From NCBI RefSeq assembly GCF_002086795.1, contig NZ_MVIM01000005.1, positions 1-64,000 on the forward strand: DNA of 64,000 bases, given 5' to 3'. This document shows, in pieces, positions 39,110 through 49,614 of the stretch; the stretch's first letter is position 1, and the number at the start of each line of letters is the position of its first letter. The notes below the pieces were generated by a model. The model was not told where the DNA came from. It did not search any database and worked only from the letters and a program-made list of their open reading frames with translations. This DNA comes from Mycolicibacterium tusciae (GTDB lineage: Bacteria; Actinomycetota; Actinomycetes; Mycobacteriales; Mycobacteriaceae). The position numbers and the translations under genes are program-made.

Positions 39110-39145
39110 CTAATCTGAGCTCGTGAGCACGGAGAGCACCTCTCG

Positions 39146-39784
39146 ATGACCGCGGTGACGGAGCGCGACCACATCGGCGGGGACGAACTCAAGAAACTCG
39201 AGCGGATCCGCCAGGCGGCGTTGAAGAGTTTCGCGACGAAGGGCGCTGCGGGGACGTCGCTGCGTTCGGTCGCCGCGGACGCGGGTGTCTCCCTCGGATT
39301 GGTGCAGCATCACTTCGAAACGAAGGCCGGTCTCATCAAGGCCGTCGACGACTACGTGATGGGCGTCGTCATCGCCGTGGTCGCGCAACCGGTTTCGGTG
39401 CCGCCGAGAGATTCGATCGCCGACATGGGCAGCAGGGTCACGACATTGCTGGTCGAGCATCCCGACGTGGTGGATTACTTCGGTCGCGCGCTCCTGGACG
39501 GCAGCCAGCTGGGACGCACGATCTGGGACACGCTTGCCGCGTTCGGTACGGCGCGTTGGAATACCCGAAAGGAAAACGGCGAAGCACGTGACGACATCGA
39601 CGTCACGTGGGCCGCCCTCAACTCCCTCGTATTGGCTGTGGGCACACTCATGCTGCGTGGGCATATCGAGCGTCAGATGCCGGATGCCTTCACGACGCCC
39701 GAACAGCTCGACCGCTGGCAGGATTCCGTCAATACGCTGCTGCGCGAGGGGCTCTTCCCGCAACCGCGCTACGACGGAGCCTGA
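39146..39784 (+). CDS. TetR-family regulator divergent from whiB
   Basis: A 212-residue repressor with helix-turn-helix GTSLRSVAADAGVSLGLVQHHFETK. ATG 39146 follows the double operator by 36 bases, so it most likely controls itself and whiB. Ligand unknown. It is convergent with the AraC-type gene, 6 bases away. Confidence 0.88.
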   Translation: MTAVTERDHIGGDELKKLERIRQAALKSFATKGAAGTSLRSVAADAGVSLGLVQHHFETKAGLIKAVDDYVMGVVIAVVAQPVSVPPRDSIADMGSRVTTLLVEHPDVVDYFGRALLDGSQLGRTIWDTLAAFGTARWNTRKENGEARDDIDVTWAALNSLVLAVGTLMLRGHIERQMPDAFTTPEQLDRWQDSVNTLLREGLFPQPRYDGA

Positions 39785-39790
39785 GCCCGT

Positions 39791-40702
39791 TCAAACCTGT
39801 TCGCCTGCCACCCTTTTGCGGTACGTGCTGGGCGTTTCGCCGCAGAACTGCGTGAACGCGCGCGTGAATGAGCTGAGGCTGTCGAAGCCGACGGCCGACG
39901 CGGTCTCCTGAACCGACTGTCCCGGCGCGGCCAGCAGCGCCATCGCCCGCAGCATCCGCGCGTGCAAGAGATATGTCCGCCACGACAACCCCAGCGTGTC
40001 CTGGAACAGCCGCCGTAACGTGCGCTCGGACACCGAGACCGCGCGGCTCACCTCGCCAGCGCTCACTGAAGCAAGGTGTGCCTTCGTGTATGTCATCGCC
40101 GCGGCGACAATCGGGTGCTCGGACGTCGGCAGGCTCAGCGGGGCCTCATGGTCGAGGGCCTCGGCGACCAGATTGGCGAGGGTGCGGAAGAAGCCGTCTG
40201 ATTGGGCGTCACCGTCGGCACGGTCGATCTGCCACCGCAGCCCGTAGATCATCATCTCCCGGATCAACGGCGACACCGCGAGGATGCGCGCGCGGTCGCC
40301 GGGGGTCGCGACCAGCGTTGGGTCGAACATCACCGCGACGGTCTTCACATCCGGGTTCATCACGGCCTGATGCTCGAGTCCCGCGGGGATCCACGCCGCC
40401 TGCTGAGGGGGAAGAAGGTAGTGCGCCGAATCGGTCTCGACCTCGACGACGCCGTGCAGCGCGTACTCGATCTGGTGCACCTCGTGGCTGTGCCAGCCCG
40501 TGATCAGCCCGTCACCCTCGTACAGGTAGCTGCCGCCGAGTGCCCGGCCGCCGCGGCGGAGTTCGATGACCCGTCGGGCGGGGCGGCGGGAAAGATCCAG
40601 CGCGGGGCGGCGGGAAAGATCCAGCGCGGGGCGGCGGGAAAGGTCCTGCCGGGGTTTGGCCGCTGCGGACAAAACTCTGTCCGAAGTCGCAGAGCCGGTC
40701 AT
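39791..40702 (-). CDS. AraC-family regulator with cupin domain
   Basis: A 303-residue protein: an N-terminal stretch (residues 18-42) encoded by a 24-base tandem repeat, a cupin domain (GWHSHEVHQIEYALHGVVEVET) and a C-terminal AraC helix-turn-helix pair (ASVSAGEVSRAVSVSERTLRRLF and GFDSLSSFTRAFTQFCGETPSTYR). ATG 40702 chosen; it faces the amidohydrolase gene 24 bases away and probably regulates it. Confidence 0.88.
   Translation of the reverse strand: MTGSATSDRVLSAAAKPRQDLSRRPALDLSRRPALDLSRRPARRVIELRRGGRALGGSYLYEGDGLITGWHSHEVHQIEYALHGVVEVETDSAHYLLPPQQAAWIPAGLEHQAVMNPDVKTVAVMFDPTLVATPGDRARILAVSPLIREMMIYGLRWQIDRADGDAQSDGFFRTLANLVAEALDHEAPLSLPTSEHPIVAAAMTYTKAHLASVSAGEVSRAVSVSERTLRRLFQDTLGLSWRTYLLHARMLRAMALLAAPGQSVQETASAVGFDSLSSFTRAFTQFCGETPSTYRKRVAGEQV
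40581..40648 (-). repeat. 24-base in-frame tandem repeat in the AraC gene
   Basis: Two perfect 24-base copies (40581-40604 and 40605-40628) and a third copy matching over most of its length (40629-40648). Each encodes the octapeptide LDLSRRPA, so copy-number change would keep the frame and lengthen or shorten the N-terminal arm by 8 residues. Confidence 0.9.
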
Positions 40703-40726
40703 GCCAATAGACGGTACTAGTTGGTT

Positions 40727-41989
40727 ATGCAGACCGACGACCTGATCCTGGTGAGCATCGACGACCACGTGGTGGAACCGCCCGACATGTTCCTCAACCA
40801 CGTCCCCGCCAAGTACAAGGACGAGGCACCCATCGTCGTCACCGACGAAAAGGGTGTCGATCAATGGATGTACCAGGGCAGGCCGCAGGGTGTCAGCGGG
40901 CTCAACGCGGTGGTGTCCTGGCCGGCCGAGGAGTGGGGACGTGACCCCGCCGGTTTCGCCGAGATGCGACCCGGGGTGTACGACGTCCACGAGCGCGTCC
41001 GGGACATGAACCGCAACGGCATCCTGGCGTCGATGAATTTCCCGACCTTCACCGGCTTCTCGGCGCGACACCTCAACATGCACCGCGAAGAAGTCACGCT
41101 GGTGATGGTGTCGGCGTACAACGACTGGCACATCGACGAGTGGGCGGGCAGCTATCCGGACCGCTTCATCCCGATCGCCGTGCTGCCGACGTGGAACCCG
41201 CAGGCGATGTGCGCCGAGATCCGCCGCGTGGCCGCGAAGGGCTGCCGGGCGGTCACCATGCCGGAACTGCCGCACCTGGAAGGACTTCCGAGCTACCACG
41301 ACGACGACTACTGGGGCCCGGTGTTCACGACGCTGTCCGAAGAGAACGTGGTGATGTGCCTGCACATCGGCACCGGCTTCGGCGCGATCAGCATGGCGCC
41401 GAACGCGCCGATCGACAACTTGATCATCCTGGCCACCCAGGTGTCGGCGATGTGCGCCCAGGATCTGCTGTGGGGCCCCGCGATGCGTGGCTACCCGGAT
41501 CTCAAGTTCGCGTTCTCCGAAGGCGGAATCGGTTGGATTCCTTTCTATCTCGATCGCAGTGACCGGCACTACACCAACCAGAAGTGGTTGCGGCGCGACT
41601 TCGGCGACAAGCTGCCGAGCGACGTGTTCCGCGAGCACTCACTCGCGTGTTACGTCACCGACAAGACGTCGCTGAAGCTGCGCCATGAGATCGGCATCGA
41701 CAACATCGCGTGGGAGTGCGACTATCCGCATTCCGACTGCTTCTGGCCCGACGCCCCGGAGCAGGTGCTCGCCGAGCTGAACGCCGCGGGCGCTGACGAC
41801 ACGGACATCAACAAGATCACGTGGCAGAACGCGTGCAACTTCTTCAATTGGGATCCGTTCGCACTCACGCCGAGGGAGCTGGCGAGCGTCGGGGCGTTGC
41901 GCGCCAAGGCAACAGATGTCGACGTGTCGATCCGGCCCCGCAAGGAGTGGGCGCGGCTCTACGCCGAGAAACAACTGGCCAAGGCTTAG
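40727..41989 (+). CDS. Amidohydrolase-2 family metal-dependent hydrolase
   Basis: A 420-residue TIM-barrel enzyme. The N-terminal SIDDHVVEPPDMF replaces the classical HxH motif, CLHIGTGFG holds a metal-ligand His and WECDYPHSDCFWPD the catalytic Asp. This subgroup hydrolyses or decarboxylates small ring or acid substrates; the exact one is unknown. ATG 40727. Its TAG overlaps the stop of the convergent MHS transporter. Probably under control of the divergent AraC protein. Confidence 0.87.
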   Translation: MQTDDLILVSIDDHVVEPPDMFLNHVPAKYKDEAPIVVTDEKGVDQWMYQGRPQGVSGLNAVVSWPAEEWGRDPAGFAEMRPGVYDVHERVRDMNRNGILASMNFPTFTGFSARHLNMHREEVTLVMVSAYNDWHIDEWAGSYPDRFIPIAVLPTWNPQAMCAEIRRVAAKGCRAVTMPELPHLEGLPSYHDDDYWGPVFTTLSEENVVMCLHIGTGFGAISMAPNAPIDNLIILATQVSAMCAQDLLWGPAMRGYPDLKFAFSEGGIGWIPFYLDRSDRHYTNQKWLRRDFGDKLPSDVFREHSLACYVTDKTSLKLRHEIGIDNIAWECDYPHSDCFWPDAPEQVLAELNAAGADDTDINKITWQNACNFFNWDPFALTPRELASVGALRAKATDVDVSIRPRKEWARLYAEKQLAKA

Positions 41990-43283
41990 GAGTCTCGTCT
42001 CCAACGCCCCGGCAGGAAGCACGCTGATACCGCTGAGATCACCGACACCGCAATCAAATAGGCGACGATCGAGTTGCTCGTCTTCGTCGCCGCGTACAGA
42101 GCGGTCGCGATCGTCGGTGCGAATGCCGACCCGAGCACCTGGGACAGGGTGTAGCCGATCGATACGCCGCTATAGCGAACATCGGTGTCGAACGCGAGGC
42201 TGAACAAGGAACCGGTCACCCCGGCCGCCGGCGCCATCGCGAACCCGAACACCAGCAGCAGCGCCGCGAGGAACAGCGTCGGGTTGCCGGTGTCGATCAA
42301 CGCAAAGGCCGGCGCCACCGATACGCCCATCAGCACCACGCCGGCCAGGAAGACAGGCTTGCGGCCGTAGGTGTCTGACAGCGCGCCGAACAACGGATAC
42401 GTCGCGACGGCCACCACAGCGGCGATGAAGACACCCAGAAGTGCCTCATTCCGGTCGATTCCGGCGACCGTCGTACCGTACGACACGAGATACGCCACGC
42501 AGATGTACGCGAACACGCCCTGCGACAGGTACGCACCGGCGACGAGCAGAATCTGCTTCCAATGCTTGCGGAACGCGGCCGTGGCCGGCACCCGCGCGAC
42601 TGCCGACCGGTGACGGAGCGCGTCGAAGTCCGGGCTCTCGGAGATCGACAGTCGGATCACCAGACCGATGGCGATCAGCACAGCGCTCGCGAGAAACGGG
42701 ATGCGCCACCCCCACGCCGTGAACTGCTCGTCGGACAGCAGGGATGCAAGGTAGAAGGCCAGTGTCGCGGTCGCGGTGCCTGCCGGAGCGCCCATCTGTG
42801 GGAACGCCCCGTACAACCCCTTGCGGTCAGCCGGCGCGTGTTCGACGGCCATCAGCGTGGCTCCACCCCATTCGCCCCGACGGCGAAGCCCTGCGCAAGG
42901 CGCAACACCGTCAACAGAATCGGTGCGGCCAAGCCGATGTGTGAGTAGGTGGGCAGCAGGCCTATGAGAACCGTCGCGCCGCCCATGATGAGCAGGGAGT
43001 AGACGAGCATCCGCTTGCGGCCCAGTCGGTCGCCGAAGTGGCCGAACACGATTCCGCCGAGCGGCCTAGCGATGAAGCCGACGCCGAACGTCGCGAACGA
43101 CAACAACAGTCCCGACGCCGGTGACACGTTGGGAAAGAACAGTTTCGGGAACACCAGTGCGGCCGCGGTGCCGTAGATGAGGAAGTCGTAGAACTCGACC
43201 GTAGTGCCGATGAAGCTCGCCATCGCGACGCGCAGGGGAGAGGTCACCCGGTCCGACGCTTCCGGCGGTTGTGTCGGTGACAT
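41986..43283 (-). pseudogene. MHS-family (ProP-like) transporter, frameshifted
   Basis: The N-terminal part (from 43283, ASFIGTTVEFYDFLIYGTAA, FGHFGDRLGRKR) and the C-terminal part (MAVEHAPADRKGLYGAFPQM to 41986) are in different frames. The junction reads LRLAQGFAVGANGVEPR and stop. Adding one G to the run at 42875-42878 restores the family sequence GGEWGGATLMAVEH, so one base is missing. The intact protein would have 12 membrane segments and carry a small organic acid or osmolyte with protons. Either a recent inactivation or a homopolymer error. Confidence 0.87.
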
Positions 43284-43343
43284 GCCGTCGAGTCTGCGCT
43301 AACGGCGTCCCGTGCAGGAGGTTTGGCGCTCGATCGGTGTGCG

Positions 43344-44663
43344 CTATGTGCCCACCTTCTGCCGCAGCGGCTGAGCGGCGGTCTCTCGCATGGTCATGAT
43401 CGTGGCGAGGGTGATGATCGCCGCGGCGATGACGTAGAACGCGGGTGCGAGTTCGTTTCCGGTTTCGGCAACCAACCAGGTCGCCACGTACGGTGCCGTG
43501 CCGCCGAAGATCGCGACGGACACGTTGTACCCGATGGAGTAGCCGCTAGAGCGCACGCGGGTGGCGAACAGTTCAGCACCGGCCGCCAGCGATGCCGACA
43601 CGAAGACCGATTCGATCGCGGCCAGGGCAGCGTGCGCGGCGATGGCCGCGGCCAGCGATCCGGTGTTGAGCAACATGAACAACGGATAGGCGAATACCGC
43701 AAATCCGACCGCCCCCGCGATAAGCAAGGGTTTTCGGCCGATCCGGTCCGACAGCGCGCCCAACGGCGGGATGAGGATGATCGCGACAGTACTCGCGATG
43801 ATGATCGAGACGAAGGCATTGGTCTTTGTGAACTCGAGCGTCTTGGTGAAATACGTTGGCAGGTAGGTGAAGACGATGTAGAAGCCGACGTTGTGGATCA
43901 CCACCAGGCCGGCGATCTGTAGGATCGGACGCCAGGACGTGGTGAACGCCTCCTTCAGCGGTGAGGACGACACCTCTCCCTCGTCGCGCAGAGTTTCGAA
44001 TTCCGGTGTGTCGCCGAGCCGCATCCGAATGTAGAGACCGACCACTCCAAGCACGCCGGCGATGAGGAAGGGAATCCGCCAACCGTAGGAGTTCATCGCG
44101 CTCTCCGATAGCAGCGTTTCGAGCCCGGTGACCGTCAGCGAGCCCAGCAGGAAGCCGACGACCACCGACCACACCAGGAACGACACGACGAATCCGCGGT
44201 GCTTGTCGGGGGCGAACTCAGCCAGATAGCAAGCGCCGCTGCCGTATTCGCCACCTGCTGAGAATCCCTGCACGCAGCGCAGGAGGAGTAGCAACAGTGG
44301 CGCAACGACGCCGATGGACTCGTAACTCGGTACCAGGCCGATCATGAATGTCGATGCCGACATCAAGAGGATGACGAGGGCGAGCACCCGTTGCCTGCCG
44401 ATCCGGTCGCCGAGGGGCCCGAAGAAGAACCCGCCGAGCGGTCGCATGAAGAATGCGGCGGCGAAGACGGCGAAGGTGCTCAGCAGCGCGGCTGTTTCGT
44501 CGCCGGAGGGGAAGAACTGGTCGGCGATGTAGGTCGCGAGGGTGCTGTAGATCGCGAAGTCGTACCACTCGACGGTGTTTCCGATCGCTGCGCCGCGCAC
44601 CGCCTTCCGGACTTCCGCTGGTTCGGCTTCGCGCTGCCGCTTCGGCGCCTCATCGATGGTCAT
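43344..44663 (-). CDS. MHS-family metabolite:proton symporter
   Basis: An intact 439-residue paralogue of the neighbouring frameshifted transporter, with 12 membrane segments and MHS signatures [28 protein letters not shown] and [21 protein letters not shown]. Likely imports an organic acid. It starts 14 bases inside the DUF1445 gene, so both belong to one transcript. Confidence 0.88.
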   Translation of the reverse strand: MTIDEAPKRQREAEPAEVRKAVRGAAIGNTVEWYDFAIYSTLATYIADQFFPSGDETAALLSTFAVFAAAFFMRPLGGFFFGPLGDRIGRQRVLALVILLMSASTFMIGLVPSYESIGVVAPLLLLLLRCVQGFSAGGEYGSGACYLAEFAPDKHRGFVVSFLVWSVVVGFLLGSLTVTGLETLLSESAMNSYGWRIPFLIAGVLGVVGLYIRMRLGDTPEFETLRDEGEVSSSPLKEAFTTSWRPILQIAGLVVIHNVGFYIVFTYLPTYFTKTLEFTKTNAFVSIIIASTVAIILIPPLGALSDRIGRKPLLIAGAVGFAVFAYPLFMLLNTGSLAAAIAAHAALAAIESVFVSASLAAGAELFATRVRSSGYSIGYNVSVAIFGGTAPYVATWLVAETGNELAPAFYVIAAAIITLATIMTMRETAAQPLRQKVGT

Positions 44664-45459
44664 GACCCTCCTCGTTGTCGAAGTCGTCGTGACGACGGTC
44701 GGTGACGAACATGTGGCCCGGCGCGTGGAAGATCGCGAGCGAGGGCCGGGCCTCGATGGCGACGGCCTGCGGAGTCACGCCGCAGGCCCAGAAGACCGGC
44801 ACCTCGTCCGCGCCCACCCGCACCGCGTCGCCGAAGTCCGGTGTCGCGAGGTCGCTGATTCCGATCTCGGCCGGGTCGCCGATGTGCACCGGCGCGCCGT
44901 GCATGGCGGGAAAGCGGGCGGAGATCTCGACGGCCAGCGGGACGGCATCGGGAGGGAACGGCCGCATCGACACCACCAGCGGCCCGTCGAAACGACCGGC
45001 AGGAGTGCACCGTCGGTTGGTGACGTACATCGGGACGTTGACGCCCTGCACCTGGTGCGCAATCGGCAACCCGGCCGCGGCCAGGGCCCATTCGAAGGTG
45101 AACGAGCACCCCAGTAGGAACGACACCAGGTCGGTGCGCCAGTGGCCGACGATGTCGGTGGGTTCGTCGACGAGGTGACCGGCACGGAACACCCGGTACC
45201 GCGGCAGGTCGGTACGCAGATCGGCGTCGGCGGCGATACCGGAGGGGTGGGGTGATCCGGTGTCGGTCACCTCGAGCAGTGGGCACGGTTTCGGATTGCG
45301 CACGCAGAAGCGCAGAAAGTCCAGCGCCTCGTCGGCGGGCAGGATCACGAGGTTGGCCTGTGCGAATCCCGGTGCGAGGCCGCTCGTCGGGCCGGTGTGC
45401 TCGCCGGCTCGAATGGCGGCTCGGTCAGCGGCTGCGGTGTGCGCGGCCCGCAAGGTCAT
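44650..45459 (-). CDS. DUF1445 / putative hydro-lyase (D-glutamate cyclase-like)
   Basis: A 269-residue protein of the family long annotated as putative hydro-lyase; a eukaryotic relative is a D-glutamate cyclase. Family segments [34 protein letters not shown] and [10 protein letters not shown] are present. First gene of a set with two MHS permeases, which suggests uptake and conversion of a small hydroxy- or amino-acid. Confidence 0.82.
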   Translation of the reverse strand: MTLRAAHTAAADRAAIRAGEHTGPTSGLAPGFAQANLVILPADEALDFLRFCVRNPKPCPLLEVTDTGSPHPSGIAADADLRTDLPRYRVFRAGHLVDEPTDIVGHWRTDLVSFLLGCSFTFEWALAAAGLPIAHQVQGVNVPMYVTNRRCTPAGRFDGPLVVSMRPFPPDAVPLAVEISARFPAMHGAPVHIGDPAEIGISDLATPDFGDAVRVGADEVPVFWACGVTPQAVAIEARPSLAIFHAPGHMFVTDRRHDDFDNEEGHDHR

Positions 45460-45488
45460 GCTCGTGCATTCCCGTTTGCGACGAGGAC

Positions 45489-46964
45489 CTAACCTGCGGG
45501 CTGCTCCTGGCGCAGCGGTGCGGAGAGGTCAGTCGCGCTCGTGCGTCCGCGCAGGGTCTCGGAACCGCGGCCGACCCATTGGCGGCGTTCCTCGTCGGCC
45601 GCGCGCTCGATCGCGGTGCCGGAGCACAGCACTCGTTCGTCGTAATCCTTGGCGAGGTCGGCGAGCCGAGCTGCCTCGTTGACGGCGTCGCCGACCACGG
45701 TGTATTCGTAGCGGTTCTCCGCGCCGATGTTTCCGGCGAACACCGGTCCTGCCGACACGCCGACACCGAAATCGACTGGCAATTGGCGTAACTCGACAGC
45801 CATGTTGCGAGCGGTGGCCAATGCCGCCGACGCGGGATCGTCCATCCGCAGTGGCGCACCGAACACGGCCAGCGCCGCGTCGCCCTGAAACTTGTTGATG
45901 AGCCCATGGTGGGCATCCACCTCAGCGACGACGATCCGGAAGAATTCGTTGAGTATCTCGGCGATTTCATGCGGTTCGCGCCTCCACGCCAGCCGGGTCG
46001 AGCCGACCAGGTCGACGAACAGCACAGCGACATCCCGCTCGTCGCCCGACAGCGACTCGTTTTCGTCGACGGCGCGGCGCACCACTTCCTCGCCGACGTG
46101 ACGGCCGAACAGATCGCGCAGCTGTTCGCGTTCCCGCAGCCCGGCGACCATCCGGTTGAATCCGGTTTGCAATCGCCCGATTTCGGACCATTCGTAGACG
46201 TCGAGAGACCTTTCGATCTTGCCTCGTTCGACGTCACCCATGGCGTCGACGACCTCGCGCAGCGGATCGGAGATCGAGATCGACACCAGGATCATCGCCC
46301 GTAGTCCGAGCACGACGGCGACGAGCGCGAGCACCAGCAGCGCCAGTTCGATCTGGGTGGTCTTCTGGATGATCCAGCCATTGGTCCGCATGACAAGTAG
46401 ACATGCGATGGCGATGCCGGGCAGTGCCGTGCACACCGCCCACATGATCAGCAGCCTGGCCCGCACACCCGGAGCGGTGCTGGGCGTGATCTCGCTGAAA
46501 TCCTTTGTCACACCGGCGAGCAGCGGACGCAGGGTGCGGAGGGTGAACAGAAAGCCGGTGCATACCGTCGCGATCGCGCCGAAGAGGATCGCCGAGCCGA
46601 TCACCACCTGCACCTCGAGCGGCGCGCCAAGATTCAACGGAACCATCACGGCCGCCCCGAGCGCCCACGGCGCCGTCGTGATCACGGACTGCCTGCGCAT
46701 CGTCTTCAACGCCAAGCGGCGTTCGTCGTCGGTCGGTTCCCGGATGCCCAGCCATTTGAGCGCGGGCGCCACGATGTGGACCGCACCGACGGCGACGAGC
46801 ACCGTCCCGGTGATGATGACCGCCGCCGATGCGACGACGATCGTTGGCGTGGCCTTGCCGCGGCCCATCAGCGAAATGACGAGCACAATGACCTCGGCGG
46901 TCGTCAGGACATATGCGAACGTCAGCCCCGCTGCATACCGAATCAGCAGCGTGCGGGGCTTCAC
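45489..46964 (-). CDS. Membrane class III adenylate cyclase with HAMP domain (second copy)
   Basis: A 491-residue paralogue of the gene at 4.7-6.3 kb: about six membrane segments, HAMP region, then [13 protein letters not shown] and the cyclase domain. Metal Asp in [21 protein letters not shown] with adenine-reading Lys, and [10 protein letters not shown] with the second substrate Asp and transition-state residues are complete. GTG 46964 chosen; TACCTT lies 7 bases upstream, so a leaderless mRNA is likely. It ends 29 bases before the DUF1445 gene start region. Confidence 0.88.
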   Translation of the reverse strand: MKPRTLLIRYAAGLTFAYVLTTAEVIVLVISLMGRGKATPTIVVASAAVIITGTVLVAVGAVHIVAPALKWLGIREPTDDERRLALKTMRRQSVITTAPWALGAAVMVPLNLGAPLEVQVVIGSAILFGAIATVCTGFLFTLRTLRPLLAGVTKDFSEITPSTAPGVRARLLIMWAVCTALPGIAIACLLVMRTNGWIIQKTTQIELALLVLALVAVVLGLRAMILVSISISDPLREVVDAMGDVERGKIERSLDVYEWSEIGRLQTGFNRMVAGLREREQLRDLFGRHVGEEVVRRAVDENESLSGDERDVAVLFVDLVGSTRLAWRREPHEIAEILNEFFRIVVAEVDAHHGLINKFQGDAALAVFGAPLRMDDPASAALATARNMAVELRQLPVDFGVGVSAGPVFAGNIGAENRYEYTVVGDAVNEAARLADLAKDYDERVLCSGTAIERAADEERRQWVGRGSETLRGRTSATDLSAPLRQEQPAG

Positions 46965-46977
46965 ATGGCCGAAGGTA

Positions 46978-47280
46978 TCAGTCGCTTGCAGGCAGGGGCT
47001 TGGCTTCTTTGAGTGACAAGGCCGTTTCGCCGACCGAGAGGGTGCCCGCACCGGCCTTGGTCACGAGCACCTCGGCGCCGGCCTCATCGACGTAACGCTT
47101 GCCCATCGCGTTGCCCCCGGAGAAGGCCGGATCGAGGGTGGCGTCTGCTGACCTCTCGGCATCGAGGGGCACCATCGGCACCCCGCCCGCGCGCAGATCG
47201 TCGAGGCTGTCGGCGCTGCGCACGACGATCACCTGGGTGTCGCAGACCTGGCTCTGCAGTCGCGTGCCGTTCTTGATCAT
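46978..47280 (-). CDS. Conserved small protein linked to acyl-CoA synthetase genes
   Basis: A 100-residue protein starting KNGTRLQSQVCDTQVIVV with a single short domain and one cysteine. AAGGAG precedes the ATG by about 8 bases. It follows the acyl-CoA synthetase by 13 bases and is translated with it. I recall similar short proteins beside AMP-forming ligases in actinobacteria, but no function. Confidence 0.65.
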   Translation of the reverse strand: MIKNGTRLQSQVCDTQVIVVRSADSLDDLRAGGVPMVPLDAERSADATLDPAFSGGNAMGKRYVDEAGAEVLVTKAGAGTLSVGETALSLKEAKPLPASD

Positions 47281-47293
47281 GTTCGGCTCCTTG

Positions 47294-48784
47294 TTAATTC
47301 GAGGCTGTCAGTTCTTGGACCAGTTCACGGCGCAACACCTTGCCGGTCGCGTTGGTCGGCAGTTCGTCCCGGAACACCACGCGGTCGGGTGTACGCGATC
47401 CGCGCAGCTGCGATCGAACGTGCTCGCGCAGCTCGTCGGGGTCAGGGTCCGCGCCGGCGGCGGGGACCACCACCGCGACGATGATCTGGCCCCACTGTGG
47501 GTCTTCGGGTCCGACGACGGCGCAGTCATGCACCCCGGGGTGTTCCACGAGGACGTCTTCGATTTCGGCGGGCGCGATGTTCTCGCCGCCACGGATGATC
47601 GTGTCGTCCGACCGTCCGCCGATGAACAGATAGCCGGCATCGTCAAGCGAGGCGACATCCTTGGTCGGGAACCAGCCGTCGGCGTCGAGCACCGAACCGA
47701 TCTCGGCATACCGGCCCGACACCTGGTCTCCACGGACGAACAGCTCGCCGGTTTCGTTGGCCCCGACCACCTGGCCGTCTTCGCCGCGGATCTGTAGTTC
47801 GACACCGGGAACCGGCTGACCGACCGAGCCGAGCCGTCGGGTGACCGTCACATCGGTGGAAGCGAGTGCTTCGCGGTGATCGTCGGGAGTGAGCACCGCG
47901 ATCGTCGAACTGGTCTCGGTGAGCCCGTAGGCGTTGACGAAACCGACCTCGGGCAACAACCCAAGTGCTTTGCGCACGAGGGGAAGTGCGACCTTCGATC
48001 CACCGTAGGCGAGGGTGCGCAGGGTGGGTAACGCGACGGGGGCAGATTCCAGCGCCGCCACGATGCGGTCGAGCATTGTCGGCACGACCGTCGCCGACGT
48101 GACCCCCTCGTCGCGCACCAGGCGCACCCATTCGGACGGGTCGAACTGCGGCAGGTACACCATCTTCCGGCCGGCATACAGATTCGACAGCGCCGCGCTG
48201 ACCCCGGCGATGTGGTACGGGGGCACACAGATCAACGCCGCATCGTCGGGTTGGGCGCCGTCGAACTCGACCGTGCCGGTGATGTAACTCGTCAGGTTGT
48301 TGTGCGTGAGTTCGACCGCTTTCGGCCGCGACGTCGTACCCGAGGTGAACAGCACCACGCCGACGTGTTCCGGGTCGGGGAACTCGGCGGCCGGTTCGGC
48401 GGCGCGGGCGGCCGCGATGAATTCCTCGGACCCGATGACCTCTTTACCGGCGCCGGCCACGACATCGAGGTACTCCGCGTCGGCGACGACGAACGGCTGC
48501 GGCAGACGGTCGATCAGCTCGCGAAGGCCGTCGGCACTCAGGCGGTAGTTCAGCGGTGTGAAGGTCGCACCGGCGCGGGCCGACGAGAACAACAGCAGCG
48601 GGAGCATGGCGCCACCCAGGCCGACATAGGCGACGTGCGATGTGCCGGCGGCGGCGATGACACCCGCGCCGCCATCGGCGAGCGCACTCAGTTCAGCTGT
48701 CGTGAGTCGCATCTCACCGGACACCAGCGCGGTGCGATCCGGGTTGGTTGACGCCGCCATCTCCAGCAGCAACGAGATGCTCAT
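47294..48784 (-). CDS. AMP-forming acyl-CoA synthetase
   Basis: A 496-residue ligase. ATP-binding loop LFTSGTTSRPKAVELTH, VNAYGLTETSS, and the C-terminal hinge and lysine segment (LFIGGRSDDTIIRGGENI, TNATGKVLRREL) are complete. It activates a carboxylic acid to its CoA thioester; the substrate is unknown. Its ATG overlaps the SDR stop as ATGA, so SDR, ligase and the small protein form one operon divergent from the mutase operon. Confidence 0.9.
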   Translation of the reverse strand: MSISLLLEMAASTNPDRTALVSGEMRLTTAELSALADGGAGVIAAAGTSHVAYVGLGGAMLPLLLFSSARAGATFTPLNYRLSADGLRELIDRLPQPFVVADAEYLDVVAGAGKEVIGSEEFIAAARAAEPAAEFPDPEHVGVVLFTSGTTSRPKAVELTHNNLTSYITGTVEFDGAQPDDAALICVPPYHIAGVSAALSNLYAGRKMVYLPQFDPSEWVRLVRDEGVTSATVVPTMLDRIVAALESAPVALPTLRTLAYGGSKVALPLVRKALGLLPEVGFVNAYGLTETSSTIAVLTPDDHREALASTDVTVTRRLGSVGQPVPGVELQIRGEDGQVVGANETGELFVRGDQVSGRYAEIGSVLDADGWFPTKDVASLDDAGYLFIGGRSDDTIIRGGENIAPAEIEDVLVEHPGVHDCAVVGPEDPQWGQIIVAVVVPAAGADPDPDELREHVRSQLRGSRTPDRVVFRDELPTNATGKVLRRELVQELTASN

Positions 48785-49614
48785 GATTTGTCGACGAAGA
48801 TATCAAGGATGGGGTCGTCCCCACCGCCATAGCTCGACAAGTCGGTCACGCCCGCCGACGCCAGCGCGTCGACATCGATGAAGCACTGGCCGTTGACGTC
48901 GGCGGCCGGGCGGGACAGGATCGCGACCGCGGCGTCGGCCATGATCCGTGGATCGCGCGATCTGGCCAGCATCTCCTGGAAGCCCGGCGAGTTGGCAACG
49001 GCCGCGGTGGCGATGTACGTCTCGGGCCACAGGCAGCTGAACCCGATGCCCGCAGCGGCGTACTCGGTCGCCCAGCCCAGCGACAACAACGTCATTCCGT
49101 ACTTCGACAGGGTGTACGACGGGTGTGCGCCCAGCCAGTGAGGGTTCATGTTCAGTGGCGGCGCCAGGGTGATGACGTGCGCATTGGGTGACTTGCGCAG
49201 ATGGGGCAGCGCCGCCTTGGTGAGCAGGAACGTGCCCCGGACGTTGATGTCCATCATCAGGTCGAACTTCTTGGCGGCCAGGTCTTCGGTCGGTTCGGTC
49301 GCGATGGCGCTGGCGTTGTTGATGACGATGTCGACACCGCCGAAGTGTTCGACCGCCGCCTCCACCGCGCGCTGCACGTCCTCTTCCTTGCGCACGTCGC
49401 CGACGACCGCGATGCCCTTTCCGCCCGCGGCCTCGACGTCGGCGACCGCGGTGTGGACGGTGCCGGGCAGCCTGGGGTGCGGTTCGGACGTCTTCGCCAG
49501 CAGCACGCAGTTGGCGCCCAGCTTCGCTGCGCCCAGCGCGATCGCCAACCCGATGCCGCGGGAGCCGCCTGACACCACAAGCGTGCGGTCGGTGAACGGT
49601 GACGGGCTCGACAT
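48781..49614 (-). CDS. SDR-family oxidoreductase (HSDL2-like)
   Basis: A 277-residue NAD(P)-dependent dehydrogenase. Cofactor loop SGGSRGIGLAIALGAA, NNASAI, and the catalytic Tyr-x3-Lys in SYTLSKYG are present. The segment KTSEPHPRLPGTVHTA before the first Asp is typical of HSDL2-like SDRs. GGAGGAGG precedes the ATG. First gene of the leftward operon of the cluster. Confidence 0.88.
   Translation of the reverse strand: MSSPSPFTDRTLVVSGGSRGIGLAIALGAAKLGANCVLLAKTSEPHPRLPGTVHTAVADVEAAGGKGIAVVGDVRKEEDVQRAVEAAVEHFGGVDIVINNASAIATEPTEDLAAKKFDLMMDINVRGTFLLTKAALPHLRKSPNAHVITLAPPLNMNPHWLGAHPSYTLSKYGMTLLSLGWATEYAAAGIGFSCLWPETYIATAAVANSPGFQEMLARSRDPRIMADAAVAILSRPAADVNGQCFIDVDALASAGVTDLSSYGGGDDPILDIFVDKS

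Noticed and set aside
40581..40648. CRISPR-like repeat
   Set aside because: Copies are directly adjacent without spacers and keep the reading frame of a regulator gene; no cas genes are present.
40703..41638. N-terminal extension of the AraC protein across the amidohydrolase gene
   Set aside because: The extension is antisense to a conserved enzyme; AraC homology starts after ATG 40702.
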